Assembly (NCBI RefSeq): GCF_021369635.1
Contig: NZ_JAJNBZ010000002.1
Span: forward strand, 1-64,000
Length of the DNA stretch: 64,000 nucleotides
Origin: Paenibacillus profundus
GTDB taxonomy: Bacteria > Bacillota > Bacilli > Paenibacillales > Paenibacillaceae
Direction of reading: 5' to 3'
Shown: one piece after another, positions 8,522 through 17,319 of the stretch
Position numbering within the stretch: position 1 is the stretch's first letter
Layout of the letters: every line of letters starts with the position of its first letter
Program-made: the position numbers and the translations under genes
The notes under the pieces: generated by a model
What the model was told of the DNA's origin: nothing
The model's database searches: none
The model's input: the letters and a program-made list of their open reading frames with translations, nothing else

Positions 8522-9460
8522 ATGGCCAAGAAGGTGAAAGTTGCCGAAATGGTGGAGCAGTGCCACCTGGAGGTATTGGCTGGCGAGCAAGGCTTGAAAC
8601 GACCGATTACAGTCGATGATCTGCATCGTCCTGGGCTGGAGATGGCCGGGTATTTTGAATACCATCCGAAAGAACGGGTTCAACTCATTGGCAAGACGGA
8701 ATTATCTTTCTTTGAGACGTTATCGCCGGAAGCGAAGCGAGAACGGATGCAATTGTTCTGCTCCGAGGAGATGCCGTGCATTATTGTGACGAGAGGGCTT
8801 GATGTGCCCCGGGAGCTGATTGACGTCTGTCAAGAACAGCAGGTTCCCTTGCTGCGCTCACAAATGGCGACGACGATTCTATCGAGCCGCATTACGAACT
8901 TTCTGGAGAAAAAGTTAGCGCCGACCGCGACGATTCATGGCGTTCTGGTCGATGTATACGGTGTTGGAATGCTCATTTCGGGAGGCAGCGGAATCGGAAA
9001 AAGTGAAACCGCACTGGAGCTTGTCAAACGTGGACACCGGCTCGTCGCCGACGATGCCGTAGAGATTCGGCAAACTTCTGATTTTCAACTGCATGGCTCC
9101 GCGCCAGAACTGATTCGCCATTTGCTTGAAATTCGCGGTATCGGCATTATTAACGTCATGACCTTGTTCGGGGCAGGGGCGATTCGTAATAACAAGCGCA
9201 TTAGCGTGGTCATTAAATTGGAGAATTGGCAGCAAGATAAGCAATATGACCGTCTCGGCATTGACGAGGAGAAGACGCGCATCATTGATACCGATGTTCC
9301 CCTTGTGACGATTCCGGTGCGTCCCGGACGGAACTTGGCCGTAATTATCGAGGTGGCTGCGATGAACTATCGGCTGAAGCGCATGGGCTACAACGCGGCG
9401 CTGCAGTTCACCAATAAGCTGACGGAAACGATCGCGGAGGATATGGAAGATTTCGATTGA
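8522..9460 (+). CDS. hprK: HPr kinase/phosphorylase
   Basis: A 312-residue bifunctional enzyme that phosphorylates Ser46 of HPr/Crh with ATP or PPi and also removes that phosphate, setting catabolite repression. Visible features: N-terminal regulatory domain (1-~130), His139, P-loop GGSGIGKS at 154-161, the LVADDAVEI segment, and the family signature [19 protein letters not shown]. It heads the conserved Firmicute order hprK-lgt-ppaX-yvoF. A likely substrate, an HPr-type protein with Ser46, is encoded at 30916. GAAGGAGTG precedes the ATG. Confidence 0.97.
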   Translation: MAKKVKVAEMVEQCHLEVLAGEQGLKRPITVDDLHRPGLEMAGYFEYHPKERVQLIGKTELSFFETLSPEAKRERMQLFCSEEMPCIIVTRGLDVPRELIDVCQEQQVPLLRSQMATTILSSRITNFLEKKLAPTATIHGVLVDVYGVGMLISGGSGIGKSETALELVKRGHRLVADDAVEIRQTSDFQLHGSAPELIRHLLEIRGIGIINVMTLFGAGAIRNNKRISVVIKLENWQQDKQYDRLGIDEEKTRIIDTDVPLVTIPVRPGRNLAVIIEVAAMNYRLKRMGYNAALQFTNKLTETIAEDMEDFD

Positions 9461-9505
9461 TTTCGCAGCATGCGTGTAAATGGGATGAATGAAGGAGTGT
9501 GAAGG

Positions 9506-10675
9506 ATGGCAACATTGTTGCTCGATCCGATAGCCTTTCAGCTTGGACCACTGAAGGTGCATTGGTACGGCCTAATTCTTGGTACGGCTGCACTAGTCGG
9601 TCTGTTGTTGGCTATTCGTGAAGGGAAACGCTTCGGCATTTCCCAAGATTTTTTCATGGATTTATTATTATTCGGCGTACCTTCCGCCCTTGTGGGCGCG
9701 CGTGCGTATTACGTCGCGTTCAAATGGGACGATTATAAGGATGACTGGCTTGAAATCTTTAAAATTTGGCATGGGGGCATTGCGATATACGGCGCTTTAA
9801 TTGGTGCGGTCATCTGTGCCCTTATCTATGTAAGGAAAAAGGGGTACAGCTTCTGGCGCATCGCTGACTTCTGCGCGCCCGGACTGCTTATCGGACAAGC
9901 GATCGGACGTTGGGGCAACTACGTCAACCAAGAAGCTTACGGCGGTCCTGCCTCTGAGTCCTTCTTGCGCAATACGCTTCATCTGCCCGACTTTATCGTC
10001 AATCAAATGAATGTGAACGGGACGTTTCATCATCCGACATTCTTATATGAATCGGTATGGAGCTTCGTCGGCGTCCTGCTCTTGTTCGGACTGCGCCGGC
10101 TGCGCGGTGTTCGCAGCGGAGAGGTGTTCATCAGCTACTTGATATGGTATTCGATTGGCCGTTTCTTCATCGAAGGCTTGCGTACAGACAGCTTGGCCTA
10201 TCAAGGCTCGGACTGGGTCGTATCATTGGTGGATGCATTATGGTCACCGATGTACGTCTTATTTGAACCAGGTTTCTTGGATCCCGACTACGGAAACGTG
10301 CGTATTTCGCAGCTGATCGCCATCTTCCTCATCGTGGCGGGAATTATTCTGATCATTGTCCGGCGTGCAACAGGAGCGGCGAATACCCTGTACAGTTCGC
10401 CAATTACATCTGCGCGTATGCAGGCAAATGCTGCGCCTCAACAGAGCGAAGGAATTAGCACCAGCAACATTCAAGCTGATGACTCAAAGAACAATGCCGT
10501 GAATTCTACGGCAATGCAGGAGAATAAGCCAAGGCAGGAGCCGGAGCGCATATCGGATTCCGATTCCGGGTCCCTCGAGGCGGACGATGATCTTGAGCAA
10601 GAGAGCGATGAGCCTGCGACGGACGATGCTTCCATGAACGCGCCGGAGGCTGACAGTCAGACGAAGGAGACTTAG
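9506..10675 (+). CDS. lgt: Prolipoprotein diacylglyceryl transferase with a long acidic tail
   Basis: A membrane enzyme that moves diacylglycerol from phosphatidylglycerol to the lipobox cysteine of prolipoproteins; several such clients are encoded here (potD, the sugar-binding protein, two other lipoproteins). About seven membrane segments are seen in residues 1-290, with the family motifs HGGIAIYGALIG and IGQAIGRWGNYVNQEAYGGP. At 389 residues it is ~100 longer than the usual enzyme: after ~295 comes a hydrophilic tail rich in Q, S, D and E (SDSDSGSLEADDDLEQESDE), probably disordered and cytoplasmic. ppaX starts 4 bases after its stop. Confidence 0.96.
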   Translation: MATLLLDPIAFQLGPLKVHWYGLILGTAALVGLLLAIREGKRFGISQDFFMDLLLFGVPSALVGARAYYVAFKWDDYKDDWLEIFKIWHGGIAIYGALIGAVICALIYVRKKGYSFWRIADFCAPGLLIGQAIGRWGNYVNQEAYGGPASESFLRNTLHLPDFIVNQMNVNGTFHHPTFLYESVWSFVGVLLLFGLRRLRGVRSGEVFISYLIWYSIGRFFIEGLRTDSLAYQGSDWVVSLVDALWSPMYVLFEPGFLDPDYGNVRISQLIAIFLIVAGIILIIVRRATGAANTLYSSPITSARMQANAAPQQSEGISTSNIQADDSKNNAVNSTAMQENKPRQEPERISDSDSGSLEADDDLEQESDEPATDDASMNAPEADSQTKET

Positions 10676-10678
10676 CAT

Positions 10679-11332
10679 ATGATTCGAACGGTATTATTTG
10701 ATTTGGACGGAACCATTATCGACACGAATGAGCTTATCATCCAGACTTTCCTGCACGTGCTGAAAGACAAGACGCCGTCTCCGTTCGCGCGAGAGCAGAT
10801 CATCCCGAGCATGGGGCTTCCATTGGACCATCAAATCCGTATTTTTACGGGGATGGAGCAGGTGGATGATCTTGTAAAGGCTTATCGGGAATATAACATT
10901 GCCCGCCATGATGAGCTGGTGCGCGAATTCCCCCACGTCACCGAAGTCATTGCAGCGCTGCATCGCCATGGAATACGGCTCGGGGTCGTAACGACGAAGA
11001 TGCGTCTTACGACCGAGCGGGCGCTGCGCATGTTCGGGCTGTACGAGCAAATGGGTACGATTGTTACCATTCAGGACGTGAAGCAGCCTAAGCCGCACCC
11101 TGAACCGGTGCTGCAGGCTATCGAGGCGCTGCAGGCCGATCCGGCTACCACACTTATGGTGGGGGACAGCCCTGCAGATATTCAATCCGCCAATGCGGCG
11201 GGTGCGATATCCTGCGGCGTGGCGTGGTCGTTGAAGGGAGAATCGGTTCTGCGTCAGTATGAGCCTCGCCATATTATTCATGACATGCGCGACTTGTACG
11301 CGATCGTCGGATTGGAGCGGGATAAAGGGTGA
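10679..11332 (+). CDS. ppaX: Pyrophosphatase PpaX, HAD family
   Basis: A 217-residue HAD hydrolase with motif I DLDGTIIDT (nucleophile D9), motif II VVTTK, motif III K-x-K-P-H-P (VKQPKPHPEP) and motif IV VGDSPADIQSA. PpaX hydrolyses the pyrophosphate made when HprK dephosphorylates P-Ser-HPr, so it is a partner of hprK two genes upstream. Its stop overlaps the GTG start of the next gene (GTGA). Confidence 0.94.
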   Translation: MIRTVLFDLDGTIIDTNELIIQTFLHVLKDKTPSPFAREQIIPSMGLPLDHQIRIFTGMEQVDDLVKAYREYNIARHDELVREFPHVTEVIAALHRHGIRLGVVTTKMRLTTERALRMFGLYEQMGTIVTIQDVKQPKPHPEPVLQAIEALQADPATTLMVGDSPADIQSANAAGAISCGVAWSLKGESVLRQYEPRHIIHDMRDLYAIVGLERDKG

Positions 11333-11817
11333 GAGACGTTGAGCGGCATCCTGTAAAAGGCCCGAACAGCTTGTGGCAAATATACCGCACGGTCAGTCCT
11401 TGGAAAGGCATGTGGAATTTCATATGCATCCAGGTGGCCCGGTACTGCCCTTCCTTACGGGTCAAGCTGTGGATTTACCGCCGATTGCTTCATATGACAG
11501 TGGGGCAATACACGGCTTTCGGTCTGATGGCGATGGTGGATGTATTTTTTCCGGAACGCATTGAGATCGGAGACAACACCATTATCGGGTATAATTCCAC
11601 AATCTTGGCGCACGAGTATTTGATCCATGAGTATCGACTCGGAACCGTTCGGATTGGCAGCAACGTCATGATCGGAGCAAACAGTACGATTTTGCCCGGA
11701 GTGACCATTGGAGACGGCGCCGTAGTAGCTGCGGGAACGGTTGTGCATAAGGACGTCATGCCTGGACAAATGGTAGGCGGCAATCCGATGCAGGTGATCC
11801 GCGAGTCCTCTCACTAG
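11329..11817 (+). CDS. yvoF: Hexapeptide-repeat acyltransferase (YvoF-like)
   Basis: A 162-residue left-handed beta-helix acyltransferase. Hexapeptide repeats run from about 75 to 150 (IEIGDNTIIGYNSTILAHEY; VRIGSNVMIGANSTILPGVT; IGDGAVVAAGTVVHKDV), ending in GGNPMQVIRE as in the maltose/galactoside acetyltransferase group. The acceptor is unknown. It is translationally coupled to ppaX through a GTGA overlap and holds the same position as yvoF in Bacillus subtilis. A terminator follows. Confidence 0.88.
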   Translation: MRDVERHPVKGPNSLWQIYRTVSPWKGMWNFICIQVARYCPSLRVKLWIYRRLLHMTVGQYTAFGLMAMVDVFFPERIEIGDNTIIGYNSTILAHEYLIHEYRLGTVRIGSNVMIGANSTILPGVTIGDGAVVAAGTVVHKDVMPGQMVGGNPMQVIRESSH

Positions 11818-11849
11818 AATACACAGCAGCAGGCAGAATAGCATAACTG

Positions 11850-11893
11850 AAGACCGGAAGAAATGGCCAAGCCAGAGCTTCCGGTTTTTTTAC
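11850..11893 (+). terminator. Terminator of the hprK-lgt-ppaX-yvoF operon
   Basis: ACCGGAAG pairs with CTTCCGGT across an 18-base loop and is followed by seven T. Confidence 0.82.
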
Positions 11894-12023
11894 TTGAGAT
11901 GCTGAGGGTCTTTGCAGTTCAAGGAGATTGGGTATCCTGTATGAAAAATAGGAATGACAATACAGGAGAATTATGCTAGTTTGTTATGTATATAATGACA
12001 GGGAATTGAGGGAAATTAGAGTG

Positions 12024-13253
12024 ATGTGGATGAAACGCGCAGCAGTCGCCCTACTGCTCTTAGCTGTCCTTTGCTCGACTGTGTTCACGGAAGCGGATGG
12101 AGCTAGAGCATTATCGTACCGGATTGAATGGGAAGGGAAGGCACGCGAAGACAGGTTCGCAGTGCAGATTGGAGATGAGTGGTACATTCCAACCGATGTG
12201 CTGGCTCATGCCTACGGGATTAAAGTTCAGGCTAGAGGCAACGAATTGCAGCTGTCATCGACGGCGAATGGGGAATCACATTGGAATTACGAGCCTATTC
12301 ATTATCGAGACGAAGTTATTACTGTGATGTACCACAACATAGAGAAAAATCCGAGTCACATGACGTTCATTTCACCAGACCAGTTGGAAGATCAACTGCA
12401 GCACATGCTAAATGACAATTTTCACTTTATTACGATGGAGCAATACATACATTTTATGCTGCACGGGGGAACGGTACCGCCGAATGCCGTTTTATTGACC
12501 TTTGACGACGGGTATGAGAGTTTTTATACCGAAGTGTACCCTATCTTGTTAAAATATCGTATAACGGCTACCAATTTCGTCATCGTATCCTCGATCGATA
12601 ACCGCAAGCAGATAGGGCGTCCCAAATTGACTTGGGAGCAAATGAGGGAAATGAAACAGCATGGGATGAGCTTTTATAGCCATACATATGATTCACACGC
12701 CTACGCTTCGATTGATCAACGAGGAAAACAGAGACCGATGCTGACCCGTCATCTGTATATAGCGAAGGAACAGAGGTTGGAAACGGACAAGGAATATATA
12801 GCCCGAATCAAGCGTGATCTGGGCACCGCCGAATTGCGGTTGAAGGAGATGCTCGGAAACAACCAGAGCGTGCTTGCATTTCCATACGGGGCTTATACCC
12901 AGGATGTGCTTAAGGCGTGCAGGGAACTTGGGATCCACATTACATTTATGGTAAAGCCGGGCATTAACCAGCGCTCGAAGCTGAACGGTTACCGCATCAA
13001 TGCTGGCAATCAGCAGATTCATTCGGCTGACTTGATTGAGCAAATGCGCAACCGGGGCCTGAGGACGAAGCTGTCCCGTGCCAAATCGCCGTATGTCGTC
13101 AAATGGAACGGTACGGCACTGGGCTTGGAGCGTACACCTATCGTAAAGAACGGAAAGTGGTATTTACCACTAAGCTTGATTCGGGATTCCTTCGGACTGC
13201 ACTTCCAAATCGATTCCTCTTTACAAAAAATACGCTTATTTACTGGAAAATAA
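12024..13253 (+). CDS. Secreted polysaccharide deacetylase (NodB homology) with copper-amine-oxidase-like wings
   Basis: A 409-residue exported protein. A signal peptide (about 1-28, ending GARA) is followed by a beta-rich 'copper amine oxidase N-terminal-like' segment (about 30-85). The NodB deacetylase core follows (about 100-330) with the LLTFDDGYESFY metal/catalytic motif and a SHTYDSH histidine motif. A second copper-amine-oxidase-like segment sits at the C-terminus (PIVKNGKWYLPLSLI). It probably trims acetyl groups from a cell-wall or surface glycan. The reading frame is open from 11973, but GAGGGAAA sits eight bases before ATG 12024, which also gives a proper signal peptide. This gene and the next are inserted into the usual yvoF-hisZ order. 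Confidence 0.87.
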   Translation: MWMKRAAVALLLLAVLCSTVFTEADGARALSYRIEWEGKAREDRFAVQIGDEWYIPTDVLAHAYGIKVQARGNELQLSSTANGESHWNYEPIHYRDEVITVMYHNIEKNPSHMTFISPDQLEDQLQHMLNDNFHFITMEQYIHFMLHGGTVPPNAVLLTFDDGYESFYTEVYPILLKYRITATNFVIVSSIDNRKQIGRPKLTWEQMREMKQHGMSFYSHTYDSHAYASIDQRGKQRPMLTRHLYIAKEQRLETDKEYIARIKRDLGTAELRLKEMLGNNQSVLAFPYGAYTQDVLKACRELGIHITFMVKPGINQRSKLNGYRINAGNQQIHSADLIEQMRNRGLRTKLSRAKSPYVVKWNGTALGLERTPIVKNGKWYLPLSLIRDSFGLHFQIDSSLQKIRLFTGK

Positions 13254-13295
13254 CAATAGATGAATAGAGGACAAGCTTTAAAGGGGGGGATGAAG

Positions 13296-14480
13296 ATGGC
13301 GGCACGCAAGGAGCGCATAACAGCGATACCTATCGTTCGTGCGCTGGCCATGCTTGGTGTAATAAGCGTCCATGCAACGTCGGATGCGGCTGTAGAGATG
13401 ACTCGATCGAAAATGTATTATGGGTACACGTTTTTTAATATTTTTTTCAAATACGGTACACCAACGTTCATTTTGCTGAGCAGCTTTGTCTTATTTTATA
13501 ACTATGGCGGGCGGGAAATGCTCCAGTCGTCCGTGCTCAAGAAATTTTATCGCAATCGACTGCGGTATGTCATTATTCCGTATATCCTTAGTTCAATCTT
13601 TTATTTTACATTCGTACACACGACGATCTACACGGATCGAAGCTGGGATGAGATGATACGGACGTTTGTCACTCAAATTCTAACCGGTTCAGCGTATACC
13701 CACTTATATTTTGTTTTTATCAGCATTCAGTTCTATCTTTTGTTTCCGCTAATGCTGCAGCTGTTCCGCTCACGGAAAATAACGGCCTGGGCGATTCCCC
13801 TTGGGTTGTTGCTCCAGTGGGGATTTGTCGTATGGAATAAATATGATTTGCAAGTTGTATCGAAAGGCAGCATTGCGTTATCGTATATGAGCTATTATTT
13901 CTTGGGTGCTTATTTGGGATTGAATTACGAGCGCGTGCGACCATGGTTAAGCTCGTTGGGAATGAAGGGCGTGCAAAGGTCTTACCGTGTCGGAACGGCT
14001 CTTCTGTGGGCAAGCTGGCTCGTATGCGCGCTTCTGCATGTGCAGATTTGGTTCTGGACCCGTTCTACAGGGCGCATTATGGATTCGTTAGTTTACGAGC
14101 TGTTATGGAACGTTCATACATTGTTGTCGGCTATCGTTCTCATGCAGTTGGCCTTTTATTTGGAACGCCGGCTGCCGGAGTTATTGCGCCGTGCGATGGT
14201 TCGATTGGGGGAGTTGTCTTTTGGCATCTATTTGGTGCATCCCATCTTTCTTGCCGTTTATCGACAGGTGCCTTGGCATCAGGGCAAATCGCTGCTGTAT
14301 CCGCTCTATTTGGCCGGGGGGTATATGTTTGCTCTCGGCATGTCGTGGCTCGTTGTATCGCTCGCGTTCAGCTTTATTCCCTTTGCATGGGTAGGGTTGG
14401 GCGCCCCTCCAAGCCGATCGTTGGCTAATAGACGCCGAAGCTCGAGGGTATCTGTAAGCTCAACCAGCTCGGGCGCTTGA
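13296..14480 (+). CDS. Membrane acyltransferase, family 3 (OafA/WecH type)
   Basis: A 394-residue protein with about ten membrane segments. The N-terminal family motif reads AIPIVRALAMLGVISVHAT, placing the conserved His in the first helix; RNRLRYVIIPYILSS follows. These enzymes transfer acetyl or other acyl groups to surface carbohydrates. Its position 42 bases after a polysaccharide deacetylase suggests the pair tunes acylation of the same glycan; that is inference. Upstream ATGs exist at 13260 and 13290, but the AAGGGGGG ribosome binding site is correctly spaced only for 13296. Confidence 0.87.
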   Translation: MAARKERITAIPIVRALAMLGVISVHATSDAAVEMTRSKMYYGYTFFNIFFKYGTPTFILLSSFVLFYNYGGREMLQSSVLKKFYRNRLRYVIIPYILSSIFYFTFVHTTIYTDRSWDEMIRTFVTQILTGSAYTHLYFVFISIQFYLLFPLMLQLFRSRKITAWAIPLGLLLQWGFVVWNKYDLQVVSKGSIALSYMSYYFLGAYLGLNYERVRPWLSSLGMKGVQRSYRVGTALLWASWLVCALLHVQIWFWTRSTGRIMDSLVYELLWNVHTLLSAIVLMQLAFYLERRLPELLRRAMVRLGELSFGIYLVHPIFLAVYRQVPWHQGKSLLYPLYLAGGYMFALGMSWLVVSLAFSFIPFAWVGLGAPPSRSLANRRRSSRVSVSSTSSGA

Positions 14481-14497
14481 GGAAGGTTCGAGAAGGA

Positions 14498-14538
14498 GGA
14501 TAAGCCGTCTGTGCAAATGCGCAGGCGGCTTATTTTAG
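14498..14538 (+). terminator. Terminator of the deacetylase/acyltransferase pair
   Basis: AAGCCGTCTGTGC pairs with GCGCAGGCGGCTT (one G-T pair) and is followed by ATTTTA. Confidence 0.75.
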
Positions 14539-14751
14539 CGTTGGATAAAACCATTCTCTGAATACGGTTATTCATCCTCGTGAAGCGTTCCGAAGGTGCC
14601 TTCAGCCGAGAAGAATGCGGCGTTAGCTGGTTTCTCCACAAAATACGCAGGCCAGTCAATCGGTGTGGACTCGAATGCTGCGGTCTCTCTCTTCCGTGTG
14701 CGCATTTCGGAAAACTCGTTCTCGCGTTCTCACGCCATCCTGTATCGATTT

Positions 14752-14782
14752 GCCCTTTTGGCCACTCTCCCAATGCTTCAGA
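14752..14782 (+). repeat. Left arm of an inverted repeat pair (possible MITE terminus)
   Basis: The 31 bases start GCCCTTTTG and contain CCACTCTCCCAA and TTCAGA. They match the reverse complement of 15184-15214 at 27 of 31 positions by eye. The same core motif also appears at 8219-8239 and 31373-31392. Confidence 0.6.
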
Positions 14783-15183
14783 CTGTGCGCTGAAAGGCTC
14801 GGTACGTGATGATTGACTCGGACATGTAGTGAATGGCTAGGGAGTTGACAGCAGGAAGGCGAGCCATGGTACTGTGAGCCAAGTCAACGGGTATTTGCAA
14901 AGGCATGGTGAGTACAGCCAAGTCGACCGAGGTTGCATCGTGGAACCAATACTGTTTTATATTTGAGTTGTTTGAGATCATCTTCAATCGGATGGTCTAT
15001 TTTGCATGCGAGAAAAATATTGGAAAATGTGTTGAAGTTTAATAGACGCACGGTGTGTGAATGTTGGGGCCGATGCACAAGGATTGGAAAAAAAATATTG
15101 TTGTTATGATGGAGGAATGGGCTAATAACTACTGTTAAGTAAGGATGATCTTTGCCAATCAGGCAATGATATTGTGCTCATTT

Positions 15184-15214
15184 TCTGAATAGTTGGGAGA
15201 GTGGTCAAAAGGGC
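15184..15214 (-). repeat. Right arm of the inverted repeat pair
   Basis: On the minus strand this reads GCCCTTTTGACCACTCTCCC followed by AACTATTCAGA, the inverted partner of 14752-14782. The two arms span about 460 bases, a size typical of a miniature inverted-repeat element. Confidence 0.6.
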
Positions 15215-15364
15215 TTTTAAAGGAGGCTTCCTTAACGGAGAGCAAGCGGTTGCGCACAATTGTCTGAGCATGTACTGGTCGAGAGGATGCTTCCGTAAGT
15301 GGACTGCCTGAGCAAGGTCCTTCTGTAGGAGGGAGTTGTGAGAGGAACTGTGGAATGGAAAGGA

Positions 15365-15393
15365 TTGACGCGCCGTTCGTTCCGTGATAATAT
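15365..15393 (+). promoter_or_regulatory. Likely sigma-A promoter of the histidine operon
   Basis: TTGACG (15365-15370) and TAATAT (15388-15393) are separated by 17 bases. They lie 80 bases before the hisZ start. No T-box or other riboswitch signature is evident between promoter and gene. Confidence 0.6.
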
Positions 15394-15473
15394 ACTTTTA
15401 ATTTCTTCAATTTGCTAATAAGGTAACTTGGTAATATATTAACACACTAAAGCATCAAGGGCGGGGTGACAGG

Positions 15474-16598
15474 ATGACAAAGCCAAGAATGTTCGAGAAA
15501 CCTTCAGGTGTTCGTGATTATTTGCCTGAAGCCGTGCGCAAGCTGCGGTATATCGAGCGTGAAGCGCTCCACACGATGGAATGCTGGGGATACAAGCAGA
15601 TTATTACTCCTACGATGGAGTTCTATGATACGGTAGGCACGGCAAGCTCCACCTCGGATCATAAGCTGTTCAAGCTCTTGAATCAACGGGGAACGACGAT
15701 GGTGCTTCGTTCCGATATGACGGCCCCGATAGCGCGCGTCGTGTCCTCGCTGCTGGGCAAGGAGCCGTTTCCGATTAGGCTGTCTTATCACGCTAACGTG
15801 TTTCGTTCCATGGAGGAAGAGGCGGGTCGGGAAGCAGAGTTCTATCAGACGGGAGCCGAATTGGTCGGTGATGGAGCTCCGGAAGCTGACGCGGAAGTGA
15901 TTGCACTGGCGATAGCGTGTCTGAAGGCGACGGGAATCGATCGATTTAAGGTTGCTCTCGGTCACCACGGGTATTTGCAAGGTTTATTTGAATATACGCT
16001 GCCGCAGGGCGGGGAGCCGCAGACACGGCTTAAGCAGTGCCTCGTACAGCGGGATGTGGTCGGCTTCCGCGAGCAGGTGAGCGCCCTGACGGTGACGGCT
16101 GAACAGAAGGAACGATTGGAAGCCGTGCTTCAGCTGCGGGGCGGTCGAAGCGTGTTGGCAGCCGCACGGGGGATAGCCGATGAGCCCGCTATGGAGGCTT
16201 CCCTCCTTCATTTGGAGCAGGTGTGGGAAGTGCTTGAAGCTTACGGTGTCAGCGAGCATATTGTACTCGATCTGACGATGATGGGTGACTTTTCTTATTA
16301 TACAGGCATGATTTTTGAGGGCTATGCAGCCGAGATGGGCTTTCCGGTAATGAGCGGAGGGCGGTATGATAATTTATTGCAGCAATTCGGGCGTTCAGCG
16401 CCAGCTACGGGCTTCGCACTTAAGACGACGCGCATTATGGATGCCATATCGTCCGATCAGCAGGATAACGAACGTGGAGCAGCCGCCACGATCATCCATT
16501 ATGACGAACTGTGCCGCAGAGAGGCGTTGACGGAAGCGGCCCGGCTGCGGGCCGAAGGCAGAATCGTCATCACGCAGCGTGTGGATCAGTTGAATTGA
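15474..16598 (+). CDS. hisZ: ATP phosphoribosyltransferase regulatory subunit
   Basis: A 374-residue HisRS-like paralog that lacks tRNA charging and forms a complex with the short HisG. It shows class II synthetase-like motifs: KPSGVRDYLPEAVRKLRYIE at the start, motif 2 around HANVFRSMEEEAGREAEFYQTGAELVG, and the SYYTGMIFEGYAAEMGFPVMSGGRYDNLL histidine-site block near residues 265-300. It is the first gene of the eight-gene histidine operon. GGGCGGGGTGA precedes the ATG. Confidence 0.95.
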   Translation: MTKPRMFEKPSGVRDYLPEAVRKLRYIEREALHTMECWGYKQIITPTMEFYDTVGTASSTSDHKLFKLLNQRGTTMVLRSDMTAPIARVVSSLLGKEPFPIRLSYHANVFRSMEEEAGREAEFYQTGAELVGDGAPEADAEVIALAIACLKATGIDRFKVALGHHGYLQGLFEYTLPQGGEPQTRLKQCLVQRDVVGFREQVSALTVTAEQKERLEAVLQLRGGRSVLAAARGIADEPAMEASLLHLEQVWEVLEAYGVSEHIVLDLTMMGDFSYYTGMIFEGYAAEMGFPVMSGGRYDNLLQQFGRSAPATGFALKTTRIMDAISSDQQDNERGAAATIIHYDELCRREALTEAARLRAEGRIVITQRVDQLN

Positions 16599-16625
16599 CC
16601 GCAATACGGAAAGAGGGTGCCACTT

Positions 16626-17264
16626 ATGCAAGACTGGCTAAAGGTAGCTATGCCGAAAGGGCGTATTTATAAGCAAGCATCGGCTTTATTTCGAGAAGCC
16701 GGGCTGTCAGTGCCTGAGGATGAGGATGATTCGCGCAAATTAATTATCGATGTCCCTGCGGCGCAGATGCAATTCATCATGGCGAAGCCGGTGGATGTGC
16801 CGACGTATGTGGAGTATGGTGTAGCGGACGTCGGTATCGTGGGCAAAGACGTCCTGATGGAGGAAAGTAAGGACGTATACGAGCTGTTGGATCTCGGCAT
16901 TGCCCGCTGTCGCATGTCGGTTATCGGACTCCCTTCATGGAAGCCGGTCATTCATTTGCGGGTCGCAACGAAGTATCCGAACGTTGCTTCCCAATATTTT
17001 CGTGAACAGGGTCAGCAGGTCGAAGTGATTAAGCTGAACGGATCGATAGAACTGGCCCCGCTCATCGGGCTTGCGGATCGGATTGTAGATATGGTGGAGA
17101 CGGGGAAGACGCTGAAGGAGAACGGCTTGGTCGAGTTGGAAGAGATGTTCGGCATCACGAGCCGCCTTATCGCGAACCGAGTGAGCTATCGCATGAAAAA
17201 TGAACTCATTCAAGGGTTGTGCGATCGGCTTCAAGCGGTCATTTCACCGCAAGTAACGTTGTAA
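16626..17264 (+). CDS. hisG: ATP phosphoribosyltransferase, short form (catalytic)
   Basis: A 212-residue enzyme catalysing the first step of histidine synthesis (ATP + PRPP to PR-ATP). It is the short HisG form, without the C-terminal histidine-binding domain, and so needs HisZ next door. Visible: [12 protein letters not shown] at the start, [44 protein letters not shown] (PRPP loop). An in-frame GTG at 16617 exists, but AAAGAGGG is better spaced for ATG 16626. Confidence 0.95.
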   Translation: MQDWLKVAMPKGRIYKQASALFREAGLSVPEDEDDSRKLIIDVPAAQMQFIMAKPVDVPTYVEYGVADVGIVGKDVLMEESKDVYELLDLGIARCRMSVIGLPSWKPVIHLRVATKYPNVASQYFREQGQQVEVIKLNGSIELAPLIGLADRIVDMVETGKTLKENGLVELEEMFGITSRLIANRVSYRMKNELIQGLCDRLQAVISPQVTL

Positions 17265-17319
17265 TTGTAGAAATTGGAACTATAGATATACACTCATGGT
17301 CAAAATGGAGGGAGAAACG

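Larger units (their letters stand above)
14539..15364. other. ~830-base gene-free interval holding an inverted-repeat (MITE-like) structure
   Basis: No credible gene is seen on either strand; the short open frames lack ribosome binding sites and family features. The interval contains a pair of inverted sequences, 14752-14782 and 15184-15214 (reported separately as repeats). About 400 bases of non-coding sequence lie between them. Downstream of the pair lies the histidine operon promoter. Confidence 0.5.

Noticed and set aside
15159-15410. 83-codon minus-strand frame before hisZ
   Set aside because: Overlaps the his promoter and one arm of the inverted repeat, has no ribosome binding site and no family features.
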